From: Izhakiella australiensis
GTDB lineage: Bacteria > Pseudomonadota > Gammaproteobacteria > Enterobacterales > Enterobacteriaceae
Direction of reading: 5' to 3'
DNA: 64,000 bases
NCBI RefSeq assembly: GCF_002006995.1
Contig: NZ_MRUL01000006.1
Coordinates: 124,001-188,000 of the forward strand
The notes under the pieces are model-generated. The model was given only the letters and a program-made list of their open reading frames with translations, was not told the DNA's origin and made no database searches. A program made the position numbers and the translations under genes. Below, one piece after another: positions 1 through 10,461 of this stretch (position 1 is its first letter; each line of letters begins with the position of its first letter).

Positions 1-789
1 CTTCATTTCTGCGGTATCAAGCACCTTATCTCTTCTGACGCGCAGCCAGGTGCTGCCTTGCTGGCGATTCAGATGATAGTCGCCAATATCAATGCCAAAG
101 CTTACGCAGCGCTCATCGGCGCCGCGTACCGGCATGGTCATCCCATCGCCGGCGTTGACCACACAGACCCGTGCATTTTCATAAATCTTCAGCTTGGCAG
201 CCCGGTACTGCTGCATCCCCAGCGGATAGCGGTCCATGTGGTCCTCACTGACGTTGAGAACGGTGGCCGCCGCCGCATGCAGGCTAAACGTGGTTTCCAG
301 CTGGAAGCTGGATAGCTCCAGCACATAAAGCTGAGCAGGATGCTCAAGCAGCATCAGCGCCGGCAGGCCAATATTACCGCCGATGCCAACGCTCCAGCCC
401 GCCGCCTTCGCCATTTCGCCAACCAGGGTCGTCACCGTGCTTTTTCCGTTAGAGCCGGTGATGGCCACAATGGGTGCCTGCGCTTCGCGGCAAAACAGCT
501 CGATATCGCCAATAATTTCCACGCCAGCCTGCGCCGCCGCCGATAGCTCAGGGGTGGACAACGCGATGCCGGGGCTGGCAATAATCAAGTCGGCATTCAG
601 CAGCCAGTCCTGGTTCAGCGAACCCAGCCAGCGCTCAACGTCTTTAGGCAACTTTTCAAGGCCTGGCGGGACGACACGGGTATCCATTACCCGCGGCGTC
701 ACGCCACGAGCAACAAAAAAGTCGACGCAGGAAAGACCGGTGAGGCCTAACCCAATAATGACGACTTGTTTACCCAGATAGTCAGCCAT
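1..789 (-). CDS. murD: UDP-N-acetylmuramoyl-L-alanine--D-glutamate ligase, C-terminus cut by window edge
   Basis: MurD adds D-glutamate to UDP-MurNAc-L-Ala in the cytoplasm, the second amino-acid step of peptidoglycan precursor synthesis. The first 263 codons are present, starting at an ATG at 789 ([20 protein letters not shown]). The Mur-ligase ATP loop GSNGKST lies near residue 112. The frame is open to base 1, where translation ends in WLRV...VLDTAEMK and matches the middle of the E. coli protein (about 438 residues). The missing C-terminal part lies outside the window; nothing suggests a broken gene. It begins 2 bp after the mraY stop, so the two are co-transcribed. Confidence 0.97.
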   Translation of the reverse strand, partial: MADYLGKQVVIIGLGLTGLSCVDFFVARGVTPRVMDTRVVPPGLEKLPKDVERWLGSLNQDWLLNADLIIASPGIALSTPELSAAAQAGVEIIGDIELFCREAQAPIVAITGSNGKSTVTTLVGEMAKAAGWSVGIGGNIGLPALMLLEHPAQLYVLELSSFQLETTFSLHAAAATVLNVSEDHMDRYPLGMQQYRAAKLKIYENARVCVVNAGDGMTMPVRGADERCVSFGIDIGDYHLNRQQGSTWLRVRRDKVLDTAEMK

Positions 790-791
790 AG

Positions 792-1874
792 TTAACGTAC
801 CTTCAACGTTGCCAGGCCAATCAGCACCAACATCAGCGAAATAATCCAGAAGCGCACAATCACGCGCGGCTCTGGCCAGCCTTTCAGCTCATAATGATGG
901 TGGATTGGCGCCATGCGAAAAATGCGCTGTCCGCGCAGTTTGAAAGAACCTACCTGCAAAATTACCGAAAGCGTTTCAACCACAAACACGCCGCCCATAA
1001 TCACCAGCAGGAACTCCTGGCGCAGCAGCACCGCGATGGTACCCAAGGCGCCACCGAGCGCCAGCGATCCCACATCGCCCATAAATACCTGCGCCGGATA
1101 GGTGTTGAACCAGAGAAAGCCGAGCCCCGCGCCGACGATGGCGGTGCAGACAATCACCAGTTCCCCGGCGTGGCGCAAGTAGGGAATATGCAGATAGTTG
1201 GCAAAATTCATATTGCCGGTGGCCCAGGCGACCAGCGCGAAGCCCGCAGCGACGAACACCGTTGGCATAATCGCCAGGCCGTCCAGTCCATCGGTCAGGT
1301 TAACGGCATTGCTGGTGCCAACGATGACAAAATAGGACAGCAAAATATAAAGCAGACCCAGCTGCGGCATGATGTCTTTAAAGAACGGCACCACCAGTTC
1401 GGTGGCCGGGGTATCTTTGCCGACCGCATACATGGTGAATGCTACGCCCAGCGCAATCAGCGACTGCCAGAAATACTTCCAGCGGGCGATAAGCCCCTTC
1501 GTGTCTTTGCGCACTACCTTACGATAATCATCGACGAAGCCGACGATGCCGTAGCCAATCAGCACCACCAGCACGCACCAGACGTAAGGATTGGATGGAT
1601 ACGCCCACATCAATACTGAAATCGTAATCGACGTCAGGATCATGATGCCGCCCATCGTTGGCGTGCCGCGCTTGCTAAAGTGCGACTCAGGGCCATCATT
1701 GCGCACCACCTGACCAAAAGACATTTGCTGTAAACGGGCAATTAACCGTGGCCCCATCCACAGCGAAATAAACAGCGCGGTCAGCAGGCTGACGATGGCG
1801 CGAAACGTCAGGTAAGAAAAGACGTTAAAGCCCGAATAAAATGTGACCAGATGTTCGGCCAGCCAGACTAACAT
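792..1874 (-). CDS. mraY: Phospho-N-acetylmuramoyl-pentapeptide transferase (lipid I synthase)
   Basis: MraY transfers phospho-MurNAc-pentapeptide from UDP to undecaprenyl phosphate at the inner membrane, making lipid I. The 360-residue product has the same length as the E. coli enzyme and is strongly hydrophobic, as expected for about ten membrane helices. Visible family motifs are GTPTMGG near residue 70, the catalytic Asp-Asp pair in FVDDYRK near 115, [13 protein letters not shown] near 190, [12 protein letters not shown] near 265 and the histidine-rich MAPIHHHYE near 320. The start overlaps the end of murF by 7 bp, typical of this translationally coupled cluster. Confidence 0.98.
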   Translation of the reverse strand: MLVWLAEHLVTFYSGFNVFSYLTFRAIVSLLTALFISLWMGPRLIARLQQMSFGQVVRNDGPESHFSKRGTPTMGGIMILTSITISVLMWAYPSNPYVWCVLVVLIGYGIVGFVDDYRKVVRKDTKGLIARWKYFWQSLIALGVAFTMYAVGKDTPATELVVPFFKDIMPQLGLLYILLSYFVIVGTSNAVNLTDGLDGLAIMPTVFVAAGFALVAWATGNMNFANYLHIPYLRHAGELVIVCTAIVGAGLGFLWFNTYPAQVFMGDVGSLALGGALGTIAVLLRQEFLLVIMGGVFVVETLSVILQVGSFKLRGQRIFRMAPIHHHYELKGWPEPRVIVRFWIISLMLVLIGLATLKVR

Positions 1875-3226
1875 GTCCCTTTCTCCTGTAGGTAATGCAC
1901 CACCTGCTCCATGGCCGCACTACGCGAACCTTTTACCAGTATTGTGACTTGCTGATGGCCGTTTAACAGCGCCAGAGCCCGCGCTGACAGCGCGTTCTTA
2001 TCAGCAAAGTGCTCCCCTACTCCGCTTGCTTCGGCGATAATATGACTGAGCTTGCCAGTACTCAGTACCTTATCGATGCCCGCCTGGCGGGCGGCCTCAC
2101 CAACCTGGCGATGGCAGCTCTCAGCGTCTGCGCCCAGTTCAGCCATGTCGCCGACTATCATCACCCGGAAGCCGGGCATTTCGGCCAGCGTCTGCGCCGC
2201 CGCCGTCATTGAACCGACGTTGGCGTTGTAGCTGTCATCAAGCAGCAGCTTGTTGGAACTTAATGCTATCGGGAACAGGCGACCGGGGACGGCCTGTAGC
2301 GTTTTCAGACCTTGCTGAATCGCCGTCAACGGGGCGTCTACCGACAGCGCCAGCGCCGCAGCGGCCAGTGCATTCGCGATATTATGGCGTCCCGGCAGCG
2401 GCAGCTGAATCTCAACCGTACCCGCCGGCGTGTGCAGGGTAAAAGCCGTACCTTCGGCGCCGATGACTACCGCGCTGGCATAAAAATCGCCGCGCTGGTC
2501 GGCGGCAGAAAAGCGCCAGACGCGCTGGGTCTGTAGTGCCGCCTGCCAGCCATTCAGGTCATTGCTTTCGCCATTAAGGATCGCAGTACCGTTTGGCGCG
2601 AGACCGGCAAAAATTTCACCTTTGGCCTTCGCCACTCCGGCCAGCGAGCCGAATCCTTCCAGATGAGCGGCCGCCAGGTTATTAACCAGCGCGCTTTCGG
2701 GGCGCACCAGCTGAGTGGTGTAGGCGATTTCACCCTGATGGTTAGCACCCAGCTCGATAACCGCATAGCGATGCTGCTGAGTAAGGCGCAGCAGCGTCAA
2801 AGGCACGCCGATATCGTTGTTAAGGTTGCCAGCGGTATACAGGGTTTCGCCACAGCAGCGCAGAATTGCTGCGGTCATCTCTTTAACCGATGTTTTACCG
2901 GAGGAGCCAGTCAGCGCCACCACGCGAGCGGAGCTTTGCTGGCGCACCCAGCCGGCCAGTTGGCCGAGCGCTATGCGCGTATCGGCCACCACCACCTGAG
3001 GTACCGCCACCTGTAAGTGCTTACTTACAAGTAAAGCCGTTGCGCCTGAGCTAATGGCATCTCCGACAAAATCATGCGCATCGAAGCGCTCACCCTTCAG
3101 GGCAATAAACAGCGATCCGGCTTCCACTTTGCGCGTATCCGTGGTTACCTGCTCAACCTTCAGGCTGCTGCCGATTAACTCTCCGCCAACCACGGCTGCC
3201 AGCTGCTCCAGAGTCAGGCTAATCAT
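1868..3226 (-). CDS. murF: UDP-N-acetylmuramoyl-tripeptide--D-alanyl-D-alanine ligase
   Basis: MurF adds the D-Ala-D-Ala dipeptide to UDP-MurNAc-tripeptide, completing the cytoplasmic pentapeptide precursor. The protein has 452 residues, the usual enterobacterial length. The ATP-binding loop reads GSSGKTS near residue 107, followed by [10 protein letters not shown] and the C-terminal ligase segment [13 protein letters not shown]. It overlaps murE by 4 bp upstream and mraY by 7 bp downstream, so it sits inside one transcription unit. No anomalies are visible. Confidence 0.98.
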   Translation of the reverse strand: MISLTLEQLAAVVGGELIGSSLKVEQVTTDTRKVEAGSLFIALKGERFDAHDFVGDAISSGATALLVSKHLQVAVPQVVVADTRIALGQLAGWVRQQSSARVVALTGSSGKTSVKEMTAAILRCCGETLYTAGNLNNDIGVPLTLLRLTQQHRYAVIELGANHQGEIAYTTQLVRPESALVNNLAAAHLEGFGSLAGVAKAKGEIFAGLAPNGTAILNGESNDLNGWQAALQTQRVWRFSAADQRGDFYASAVVIGAEGTAFTLHTPAGTVEIQLPLPGRHNIANALAAAALALSVDAPLTAIQQGLKTLQAVPGRLFPIALSSNKLLLDDSYNANVGSMTAAAQTLAEMPGFRVMIVGDMAELGADAESCHRQVGEAARQAGIDKVLSTGKLSHIIAEASGVGEHFADKNALSARALALLNGHQQVTILVKGSRSAAMEQVVHYLQEKGTC

Positions 3227-4710
3227 GCGATGACCCCCAGCAGGCGCGCGACCGTAGTACGGTCCGAGTAATCCAGCCGCCGGTTACCGATAATCTGGTA
3301 ATCTTCGTGCCCTTTTCCGGCAACCAGCACGATATCGTTCTCCGCCGCCTGCATAATGCTATGGGTAACCGCCTCTGCGCGGCCCATCACCACCCGGGCG
3401 CGACCCGGGTCCAGCAATCCGGTCAGAATATCGGCAACAATCGACTGGGGATCTTCACTGCGCGGGTTGTCATCGGTGACCACCACGATGTCGGCGAACT
3501 GCTCGGCAATCGCCCCCATAAGTGGGCGCTTACCTTTGTCACGATCGCCGCCGCAGCCGAACACACACCAAAGCTTACCGTCACAATGCAGTCGGGCCGC
3601 TTCCAGCGCTTTCTCCAGCGCGTCCGGCGTATGGGCATAATCCACCACGACCGTCGGTTTAGCGGCGGCCGTAAATACTTCCATACGCCCACATACCGGC
3701 AGCAGCTGATTACCCGTGCGTACCAGTGCATCCAGCGGATAGCCAAGCGCCAGCAATGTCGCCAGCGCCAGCAGTAAATTGCTGACGTTAAAAGCGCCCA
3801 TCAGGCGGCTGTCGATCGTGCCAGCGCCCCAGCTGGAGTCGAAAACGATGCGGGCGCCATTGTCGTGATAATCCACTGCGGTCGCTTGCAGCCAGCGGCC
3901 GTGAGCGCCGGGCCGCAGGTTATTGTTCATGGTAACCGCCACCGCGTCCGGCAAACTTTCCAGCCAGCGCCGGCCAACCTCATCATCGGCATTGATAATC
4001 GCCTCGCCCACCTGGTGCTCAGAAAACAGCAGCCATTTGGCCGATTCGTAATGGGTCATGTCGCCGTGGTAATCGAGATGATCCCGGCTGAGATTGGTAA
4101 ACACCGCGGCGGCAAATGGCAGCGCCGCTACCCGATGTTGCACCAGACCGTGCGAGGAAACTTCCATCGCCGTCAGCGTCGCGCCTTCCTGCGCCAGACC
4201 ATGCAGAATATGCTGCACGTCCACCGCCGAACCGGTAGTGTTTTCAGACGCCACCAGCTTGCCGAACAGGCCGTTGCCAACCGTACCCATCACCGCGCTG
4301 GTTTCTCCCAGCAGCTGCGCCCATTGCGCCAGCAGCTGGGTCGTGGTGGTTTTACCGTTAGTGCCAGTTACGCCAATCAGCTTCAGCTTTTCCGCCGGAT
4401 TATCATAAAAACGCCCGGCTAACGCCGACAGCCGCTGCGACAGCTGAGCCAGATAAATCACCGGCACGCCGTGCATTTCGCTTACCTGTCCGTCGGCAGC
4501 TTCCCCTTCCGCTTCAGCCACCACCGCCGCGACGCCCTGGGCAATCGCCTGCGGGATAAAACGGCGGCCGTCCGCCGTATGACCTTTTACTGCCACAAAC
4601 AGATCGCCAGCAGCCGCAACGCGGCTGTCCAGTGTCATGTCCCGGAGCATACGCTCCGGCGCGCCAGGCACCCATGGGGCCAGCAGAGCACGCAAATTAC
4701 GATCTGTCAC
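3223..4710 (-). CDS. murE: UDP-N-acetylmuramoyl-L-alanyl-D-glutamate--meso-diaminopimelate ligase
   Basis: MurE attaches meso-diaminopimelate to UDP-MurNAc-L-Ala-D-Glu. The 495-residue product carries the ATP loop GTNGKTTT near residue 115 and the DNPRSEDPQ motif near 413, whose DNPR signature marks the meso-DAP enzymes as opposed to lysine-adding ones. This fits a Gram-negative cell wall. The start overlaps the end of ftsI by 14 bp. The DAP it uses is made by a pathway that includes DapB, encoded at 58.1-58.9 kb. Confidence 0.98.
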   Translation of the reverse strand: MTDRNLRALLAPWVPGAPERMLRDMTLDSRVAAAGDLFVAVKGHTADGRRFIPQAIAQGVAAVVAEAEGEAADGQVSEMHGVPVIYLAQLSQRLSALAGRFYDNPAEKLKLIGVTGTNGKTTTTQLLAQWAQLLGETSAVMGTVGNGLFGKLVASENTTGSAVDVQHILHGLAQEGATLTAMEVSSHGLVQHRVAALPFAAAVFTNLSRDHLDYHGDMTHYESAKWLLFSEHQVGEAIINADDEVGRRWLESLPDAVAVTMNNNLRPGAHGRWLQATAVDYHDNGARIVFDSSWGAGTIDSRLMGAFNVSNLLLALATLLALGYPLDALVRTGNQLLPVCGRMEVFTAAAKPTVVVDYAHTPDALEKALEAARLHCDGKLWCVFGCGGDRDKGKRPLMGAIAEQFADIVVVTDDNPRSEDPQSIVADILTGLLDPGRARVVMGRAEAVTHSIMQAAENDIVLVAGKGHEDYQIIGNRRLDYSDRTTVARLLGVIA

Positions 4711-6457
4711 CTGAAGCCTCTTTCCTGTTTATCACCATATCGTTTTCTCCGGTTGGCAAGGCATCCGGTTCAATATTCATGGTACGTAGTACGCCACCCA
4801 TGATGGCGCCAAATACCGGGGCGGAAACCGCGCCGCCGTAATATTTACCCGCCTGGGGATCGTTAATCACCACCACCAGGGCAAAACGCGGCTTGCTAGC
4901 GGGCGCGACGCCCGCTGTATAGGCGATATATTTATTGATGTAATGACCATCGGGACCGACTTTTTTCGCGGTCCCGGTTTTGATCGCAATGCGGTAGCCT
5001 TTAATCGCGGCTTTCACGCCGCCGCCGCCCGGCAGCGCAACGCTTTCCATCATATGCACCACGGTTTTCACCAGGTCCTCAGGAAAAGCGCGCTGTCCGG
5101 CGACAGGCGGGTCGACTTTGGTAATCGACAGCGGGCGATAAATGCCAAAGCTGCCGATAGTTGCATAGACTCGCGCTAACTGTAACGGCGTTACCATTAG
5201 CCCGTAGCCGAAAGAGAAGGTGGCCCTCTCTATGTCAGACCACCGTTGTTTTTGAGGATATATGCCACTGCTTTCTCCGACCAACCCCAAATTGGTCGCT
5301 TTACCCAGTCCAAAACGAGAGTAAGTATCTACTAACGCTGAGGACGGCATCGCTAACGCAAGGCGTGAAACGCCCACGTTACTCGACTTCTGCAATACCC
5401 CGGTCAGGGTTAATTCGTTATAACGCGCCACATCCTTAATCGGATGCCCGTTAATGGTGTAAGGCACGGTATTGAGTACGCTGTTTTCACGCACCACACC
5501 GCGCTGCAGAGCGGTCATTACTACCATCGGCTTCACCGTCGAGCCCGGCTCGAAAATATCGGTAATTGCACGATTACGCATGACGTCTTTTGGCGTATTG
5601 CTGAGATTATTTGGGTTGTATGCCGGGCTGTTAGCCATCGCCAGTACTTCGCCCGTATTGACGTCCACCAGCACGGCCGTGCCTGATTCCGCTTTGTTGA
5701 AGGAGACCGCGTTGTTTAATTCGCGATAGACCAGCGCCTGCAGGCGCTCATCAATGCTAAGCGCCAGATTATGTGCGGCCTGGCTGTCAACGGAAGAAAT
5801 ATCCTCAATGACGCGGCCAAAGCGATCTTTACGCACCGTACGCTCACCGGGCTGGCCGGTAAGCCATTTATCAAAGCTCTTCTCAACGCCCTCAATGCCC
5901 TGGCTGTCGATATTGGTAAAGCCAATCAGATGCGAGGTAACCTGCCCGGCCGGATAGTAACGACGCGACTCTTCACGCAGATAAATACCCGGCAGCTTCA
6001 GCTTTTTGATGTAATCGCCAATTGCCGGATTGACCTGGCGCGCCAGATAAACAAAGCGCCCTTTCGGGTTAACGTTAATGCGTGCGGATATTTGGTCCAG
6101 CGGGATAGAGAGCGCGTCGGACAGCGCCTTCCAGCGGCTGTCAATGCTGACGCCACCGTGTTCATTCAGCTCTTTAGGATCGGCCCAGATGGCATTCACC
6201 GGCACGCTGACCGCCAGCGGCCGACCGGCGCGATCGCTTATCATACCGCGCGCGGTAGGCACTGACTGGACGCGCAGTGAACGCATATCCCCGGCGCGTA
6301 CCAGTTCGTCCGGATTGATAACCTGCAGCCAGGCCACCCGTGCCAGCAACCCACCCAGCGCCAGCAAAATACCCCCGCACAGCAACGCAAAACGCCAGCT
6401 TACGAAGCTGGCTTGCAGTTCCTGCTTTTTCTTTCTCAGGGCGTTTGCGGCTCTCAT
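4697..6457 (-). CDS. ftsI: Peptidoglycan D,D-transpeptidase, penicillin-binding protein 3
   Basis: FtsI is the division-specific transpeptidase that crosslinks septal peptidoglycan with FtsW. The 586-residue protein (E. coli 588) has a short cytoplasmic tail rich in Arg and Lys, one membrane helix at about residues 22-42, a pedestal domain and a transpeptidase domain. The three active-site motifs are visible: STVK within [13 protein letters not shown] within QKSSNVGVS, and KTGT within AIKTGTAKK. It follows ftsL by 15 bp and overlaps murE. In E. coli the mature C-terminus is produced by Prc cleavage; the cleavage site was not examined here. Confidence 0.98.
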   Translation of the reverse strand: MRAANALRKKKQELQASFVSWRFALLCGGILLALGGLLARVAWLQVINPDELVRAGDMRSLRVQSVPTARGMISDRAGRPLAVSVPVNAIWADPKELNEHGGVSIDSRWKALSDALSIPLDQISARINVNPKGRFVYLARQVNPAIGDYIKKLKLPGIYLREESRRYYPAGQVTSHLIGFTNIDSQGIEGVEKSFDKWLTGQPGERTVRKDRFGRVIEDISSVDSQAAHNLALSIDERLQALVYRELNNAVSFNKAESGTAVLVDVNTGEVLAMANSPAYNPNNLSNTPKDVMRNRAITDIFEPGSTVKPMVVMTALQRGVVRENSVLNTVPYTINGHPIKDVARYNELTLTGVLQKSSNVGVSRLALAMPSSALVDTYSRFGLGKATNLGLVGESSGIYPQKQRWSDIERATFSFGYGLMVTPLQLARVYATIGSFGIYRPLSITKVDPPVAGQRAFPEDLVKTVVHMMESVALPGGGGVKAAIKGYRIAIKTGTAKKVGPDGHYINKYIAYTAGVAPASKPRFALVVVINDPQAGKYYGGAVSAPVFGAIMGGVLRTMNIEPDALPTGENDMVINRKEASGDRS

Positions 6458-6472
6458 TGAGTCCGTCGTTCC

Positions 6473-6790
6473 TTATGGCTGAACTACGATATTTTCCTGC
6501 GAGGGATCAACATGCTGCATATGCAGTTTCTCCGTCGCGATACGTTCCACCCGGCTGTGGTCACCCAGCGCATTCTCTTCGAGAATCAGATTGCGCCATT
6601 CAATGTCGAGAGCATCTTTTTCCAGTACCAGCTGCTCGCGCTGCGCCGTCAGCAACCGGGTTTTGTGCGCGGTGGTCACCACCAGCAGCGCAGACACCAG
6701 TACCGCTATCAACAAAAGCAGCGCAAATTTGCCATGTCGCAGAATATCGCCGCCAATCACACCGGGCAGGCTGTGACGTTCGCCCGCCAT
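6473..6790 (-). CDS. ftsL: Cell division protein FtsL
   Basis: FtsL is a bitopic membrane protein that joins FtsB and FtsQ in the divisome and helps activate FtsWI. The called protein has 105 residues: a short cytoplasmic segment, one membrane helix at about residues 20-40, and a periplasmic coiled coil ([19 protein letters not shown]) ending in [12 protein letters not shown]. coli FtsL is 121 residues because it starts further upstream inside rsmH. The ATG used here overlaps the rsmH stop as ATGA, a standard coupling arrangement, so I chose it; a longer in-frame form cannot be excluded. Confidence 0.95.
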   Translation of the reverse strand: MAGERHSLPGVIGGDILRHGKFALLLLIAVLVSALLVVTTAHKTRLLTAQREQLVLEKDALDIEWRNLILEENALGDHSRVERIATEKLHMQHVDPSQENIVVQP

Positions 6791-7731
6791 CAGGACGCGT
6801 TCCTTTCAGCGATGCGCAATACCGAACTGCGTGCGCGCGGATTGGCAGCAACTTCTCTCTCGCCGGGCATCATTTTGCCAAGGCTTTTTAGCTCAAAGCC
6901 GCCGCGGCTGCGCAATTGCGCTTCAGTGAGCGGTAATCCAGCCGGCACCTGCGGCCCTCGGCTCTGTTCGCGCATAAAGCGTTTTACGATCCGGTCTTCC
7001 AGCGAATGAAAGCTGATCACCGACAGGCGTCCCTGCGGCGCCAGCACCGTCAGCGCGCCTTTAAGCGCCTGTTCAATTTCTTCCAGCTCGCTGTTAACCC
7101 AGATGCGAATAGCCTGAAAGCTGCGGGTTGCCGGATGCTTAAATTTGTCTTTTACCGGCGTCGCGCTATCAATTACCGCCGCCAGGTCTTTAGTACGGAC
7201 GATCGGCTCAATCCGGTTACGCTCGACGATGGCGCGGGCGATACGCTTAGCAAAGCGCTCTTCGCCGAAGGTTTTCAGCACGAAGGCGATGTCCTGTTCC
7301 TCCGCCTGGCGCAGCCAGTCGGAAGCCGACAGCCCGCGCGTCGGGTCCATCCGCATATCCAGCGGACCGTCGCGCATAAAAGAAAAACCGCGGTCGGCAT
7401 CGTCCAGCTGCGGAGATGAGACGCCAAGATCGAGCAGCACGCCGTTAATTTTGCCGCTCAGCCCAAGCTCTTCAACGTAATCAGCCAGCGCCGAAAAGGG
7501 GCCGTGGATAATGGTAAAACGCGGGTCGGTGATAGCGGCGGCGGCGGCAATAGCTTGCGGATCGCGATCGATGGCGTACAGCTTCCCGCCCTCGCCAAGC
7601 AGCGAGAGGATCAGTTGCGAATGCCCACCTCGTCCAAAGGTGCCATCGATATAAATACCATCGGATTTTATATTGAGCCCGTTCACGGCCTCATCCAACA
7701 GCACTGTGGTGTGTTTAAAAGTATCCTGCAT
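6790..7731 (-). CDS. rsmH: 16S rRNA (cytosine(1402)-N(4))-methyltransferase
   Basis: RsmH (formerly MraW) methylates N4 of C1402 in 16S rRNA, fine-tuning the ribosomal P site. The 313-residue length equals that of E. coli. The SAM-binding signature GTFGRGGHS lies near residue 30, followed by [13 protein letters not shown] near 100 and the C-terminal [14 protein letters not shown]. The start lies 2 bp after the mraZ stop, and the gene overlaps ftsL by one base. This conserved position at the head of the division cluster supports the assignment independently of sequence. Confidence 0.98.
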   Translation of the reverse strand: MQDTFKHTTVLLDEAVNGLNIKSDGIYIDGTFGRGGHSQLILSLLGEGGKLYAIDRDPQAIAAAAAITDPRFTIIHGPFSALADYVEELGLSGKINGVLLDLGVSSPQLDDADRGFSFMRDGPLDMRMDPTRGLSASDWLRQAEEQDIAFVLKTFGEERFAKRIARAIVERNRIEPIVRTKDLAAVIDSATPVKDKFKHPATRSFQAIRIWVNSELEEIEQALKGALTVLAPQGRLSVISFHSLEDRIVKRFMREQSRGPQVPAGLPLTEAQLRSRGGFELKSLGKMMPGEREVAANPRARSSVLRIAERNAS

Positions 7732-7733
7732 AG

Positions 7734-8192
7734 CTAAAGCGATAAATCCTGCAAACGATCAGACATCGGTGTCTGAGCCAATTGTTCCGCATCAATATCC
7801 TCCTTGACCTGCTGGTACCATGCTTTCTCATCCCAGAGCTCGAACTTGTTGAATTGCCCGACCAGCATCACTTCTTTTGTCAGGCTGGCATGCTGACGCA
7901 GCGTATTCGCCAACAGCAAGCGGCCTGCATTGTCCATCTGGCATTCACTGGCATGACCCAGTAACAAACGCTGAACGCGCCGTTCAGCCGGGTTCATACT
8001 CGACAGACGTGACAACTTTTGTTCGATTACTTCCCATTCAGGCAGGGTATAAAGCAGCAGGCATGGCTGGTGGAGGTCAATGGTACACACCATTTGCCCC
8101 TGTGATTCCCCGATTAACAATTCACGGTAGCGCGTTGGAACCGCCAACCGTCCTTTGCCATCGAGATTGACTAACGTTGCTCCACGGAACAT
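7734..8192 (-). CDS. mraZ: Transcriptional regulator MraZ
   Basis: MraZ is the DNA-binding repressor of its own division and cell-wall operon. The 152-residue protein contains two SpoVT/AbrB-type halves, each with the family core: [15 protein letters not shown] near residues 9-23 and [15 protein letters not shown] near 85-99. It is the first gene of the cluster. Its operator, three TGGGN-type repeats, lies directly upstream at 8222-8246, consistent with autoregulation as described in E. coli. Confidence 0.97.
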   Translation of the reverse strand: MFRGATLVNLDGKGRLAVPTRYRELLIGESQGQMVCTIDLHQPCLLLYTLPEWEVIEQKLSRLSSMNPAERRVQRLLLGHASECQMDNAGRLLLANTLRQHASLTKEVMLVGQFNKFELWDEKAWYQQVKEDIDAEQLAQTPMSDRLQDLSL

Positions 8193-8221
8193 GCCAGCCT
8201 CACCCCTCAGTCACCCTTTAT

Positions 8222-8246
8222 CACCACTTTAACCCACAAATTCCCA
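8222..8246 (-). promoter_or_regulatory. MraZ operator, three spaced TGGGN boxes
   Basis: Reading the minus strand, TGGGA, TGGGT and TGGTG occur at 8246-8242, 8236-8232 and 8226-8222, each separated by exactly 5 bp. This is the published MraZ-binding layout (direct TGGGN repeats with 5-nt spacers) in front of mraZ. The third box deviates at one base. The boxes lie between the promoter and the mraZ start. Confidence 0.85.
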
Positions 8247-8253
8247 CTGAAAG

Positions 8254-8283
8254 AGTTTACGGAGCGAAGGAAATCATTGTCAA
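8254..8283 (-). promoter_or_regulatory. Pmra promoter of the division/cell-wall operon
   Basis: On the minus strand a perfect -35 TTGACA (8283-8278) and a -10 TAAACT (8259-8254) are separated by 18 bp. They lie just upstream of the MraZ boxes, so MraZ bound there would block early transcription. This position matches the main promoter of the mraZ cluster in E. coli. Confidence 0.8.
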
Positions 8284-8736
8284 GCCGCAGCAGCAGCCGA
8301 ATGGGATTATTTCTTAGGAGGATTAAGCGTTAGAAATTAAGAAATGAAACCTGCCTGAACAAAAATGAAAATTAACCCGATGAATAATGACAAAAATTTC
8401 TGAATTTACGCAGCAGAATGGAAACCAGCGCCCACATATGAGGAAAAAATAATTAATACATTCAGTTTGCGATCAGAACGACATTTTAAGCCATTTCCTA
8501 ATCGCTTCCCAGAAGATTCATCATCCTCAGGCGCTAAAAAGCCGCTCCGGGTGCAGTGAACGATGGGCAGTTGGGCGATGGAGAGCGGAGTTTATTTCGC
8601 ACGATCCGATTAAATAATCCGGGCCGGATTCGATTTTTACTGAATAATTCAACACCAATGAGTGTCAATAAGTAAAATTGGTCGGGGAAATAACTTAAGC
8701 CACGAAATAGATGACCAATTAAATCAAGCGCAGGGC
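8284..8736. other. Intergenic region between Pmra and cra, no gene seen
   Basis: This roughly 450-bp AT-rich stretch separates the Pmra promoter from the 3' end of cra. I find no open frame with a plausible start and ribosome-binding site and no tRNA-like fold. E. coli has a gap of comparable size here, so this is an ordinary spacer. Confidence 0.6.
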
Positions 8737-8754
8737 GAAAGGGGCCGTGGCCCC
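8737..8754 (-). terminator. Possible terminator after cra
   Basis: A perfect GGGGCC-ac-GGCCCC hairpin starts 8 bp after the cra stop on the minus strand and is followed by only three T residues. The stem is strong but the U-tract is short, so terminator function is only probable. Confidence 0.5.
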
Positions 8755-8762
8755 GGTGAAAG

Positions 8763-9773
8763 TTAAACCGTCCGGCGGTTTAACAAGCCGCGATGAAACA
8801 GGTTTCGTCGGATACGCGTCAGACCCGGCTTAGGCTTGCGCGGCTCGTCCAGGCTTGAGAGCACCAGTTCCAGTACCCGCTCAGCGACGTCGCGATGACG
8901 CTGACCAACGGCCAGCACCGGACACTCGAGGAAATCCAGCAGCTCATGATCGCCAAAGGTGGCAATCGCCAGGTCTTTGGGCAGGCGCCCTTCGCGCTTC
9001 AGCGTGGTATCCATTACTCCCTGCAATAAGCCGAAAGAGGTGGTAAACAGCGCGTCCGGCATCGGGTTATCCTGCAGGTATTGTTCAAACAGGTTGGCCG
9101 CCGCGCTGCGTTCGAAGCTGTTGGCATACAGATATTCGACGGGGCGCTCATCTCCCTGCCAGGCCTGGCGGAAACCCATCTCGCGTAAAAAGCTCACTGA
9201 CAGCTCCGGCAGCGCGCCAAGGTAAAGCACGTTGTTTAGCGGCAGCTTGCGCAGTTCGCCAGCCAGCGCTTCGGCGTCGTCCTGATCGGCGCCCACCACG
9301 CTGGTGAAGTGCTCCCGATCCAGCGCACGGTCAAGGGCAATAATCGGCAGCGGATCGTTAATCCAGCGCTGATAGAAAGGATGCTCCGGCGGCAGCGAAG
9401 TGGAAACGATGATGGCATCCACCTGGCGCTGTAACAGATGCTCAACGCAGCGCATTTCATTGTCGGGCAAATCTTCAGAGCAGGCGATAAGCAGCTGATA
9501 GCCGCGCTGACGCGCCTGACGTTCCAGATAATTGGCAATGCGGGTGTAGCTGGTATTTTCCAGATCGGGGATAACCAGACCAATCGAACGGGTACGCCCG
9601 GCACGCAGGCCTGCCGCTACCGCGTTGGGGTGATAGTTATGCTCACGCACCACAGCCATCACTTTCTCGACGGTTTTTTCGCTTACACGGTACTGCCTGG
9701 CCTTGCCGTTGATCACGTAGCTGGCAGTGGTGCGCGACACGCTGGCGAGGCGCGCAATTTCATCCAGTTTCAC
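8763..9773 (-). CDS. cra: Catabolite repressor/activator Cra (FruR)
   Basis: Cra is a LacI-family regulator that senses fructose 1-phosphate or fructose 1,6-bisphosphate and controls the balance of glycolysis and gluconeogenesis. The 336-residue protein (E. coli 334) opens with the helix-turn-helix [20 protein letters not shown] and hinge region, followed by the periplasmic-binding-like sugar domain ([18 protein letters not shown]). It is a single gene between the Pmra region and ilvIH, as in E. coli. Confidence 0.97.
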   Translation of the reverse strand: MKLDEIARLASVSRTTASYVINGKARQYRVSEKTVEKVMAVVREHNYHPNAVAAGLRAGRTRSIGLVIPDLENTSYTRIANYLERQARQRGYQLLIACSEDLPDNEMRCVEHLLQRQVDAIIVSTSLPPEHPFYQRWINDPLPIIALDRALDREHFTSVVGADQDDAEALAGELRKLPLNNVLYLGALPELSVSFLREMGFRQAWQGDERPVEYLYANSFERSAAANLFEQYLQDNPMPDALFTTSFGLLQGVMDTTLKREGRLPKDLAIATFGDHELLDFLECPVLAVGQRHRDVAERVLELVLSSLDEPRKPKPGLTRIRRNLFHRGLLNRRTV

Positions 9774-9914
9774 TCTTACCCCACATTATTCGCATATTAC
9801 GCAGGCATACTAATAGCCATAGCGTAGGTATGGATAAATCAATGTTAACATTCAACAGCAGAATGCGTGGATGAGCAATAGCTTTCGTCAGCGACATCTT
9901 ACAGTTACAGGCAA

Positions 9915-9939
9915 TAAAAAACCCAGCCGCAGCCGGGTT
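9915..9939 (-). terminator. Rho-independent terminator of ilvIH
   Basis: On the minus strand AACCCGGC and GCTGGGTT form an 8-bp stem (one G-U pair) around a tiny loop, followed directly by TTTTTT. It begins about 28 bp after the ilvH stop. Confidence 0.85.
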
Positions 9940-9967
9940 CAGTAAAATTTGCTCACCGTTCGAACGA

Positions 9968-10459
9968 CTAACGCATAATCCTGTCACCGCGGGAAACGCC
10001 CACGACGCCAGAGCGCGCAACCTCCACAATCTCGGCGACTTCACGCACGGTATTGAGAAAAGCGTCCAGCTTGTCACTGGTGCCCGCCAGCTGAACGGTG
10101 TACAGCGAAGGCGTGACGTCGATGATCTGGCCGCGAAAAATTTCCGCGCTGCGCTTCACCTCTTCGCGACCGTACCCGGTAGCCTGCAGCTTAACCAGCA
10201 TGATTTCGCGCTCAACGTAAGCCCCCTGCCCCAGCTCGCTAACGCGCAATACATCAACCAGCTTGTGCAGTTGCTTTTCGATCTGCTCCAGCACTTTCTC
10301 ATCGCCAACGGTCTGGATGGTCATACGTGAAAGGGTCGGATCGTCGGTCGGCGCCACGGTGAGGCTTTCAATGTTGTAACCACGCTGCGAGAACAAACCC
10401 ACCACGCGGGACAATGCGCCGGACTCATTCTCCAGTAAAACCGATAAAATTCGACGCAT
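9968..10459 (-). CDS. ilvH: Acetolactate synthase III regulatory subunit
   Basis: IlvH is the small subunit of acetohydroxyacid synthase III and makes it sensitive to valine. The 163-residue protein has an N-terminal ACT domain ([20 protein letters not shown]) and a C-terminal regulatory domain ([18 protein letters not shown]). I chose the ATG at 10459, preceded by GAGGA, because the protein then begins MRRILSV like E. coli; an in-frame ATG 10 codons upstream has no family support. It follows ilvI by 2 bp and forms one operon with it. Confidence 0.97.
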   Translation of the reverse strand: MRRILSVLLENESGALSRVVGLFSQRGYNIESLTVAPTDDPTLSRMTIQTVGDEKVLEQIEKQLHKLVDVLRVSELGQGAYVEREIMLVKLQATGYGREEVKRSAEIFRGQIIDVTPSLYTVQLAGTSDKLDAFLNTVREVAEIVEVARSGVVGVSRGDRIMR

Positions 10460-10461
10460 AA

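Noticed and set aside
1-789. Truncated or pseudogenised murD
   Set aside because: The frame is intact and ends only because the window ends; no internal stop or frameshift is seen.
894-1619. 241-codon plus-strand frame antisense to mraY
   Set aside because: It lies wholly inside mraY, has a biased composition from GC-rich reverse codons, and no family features.
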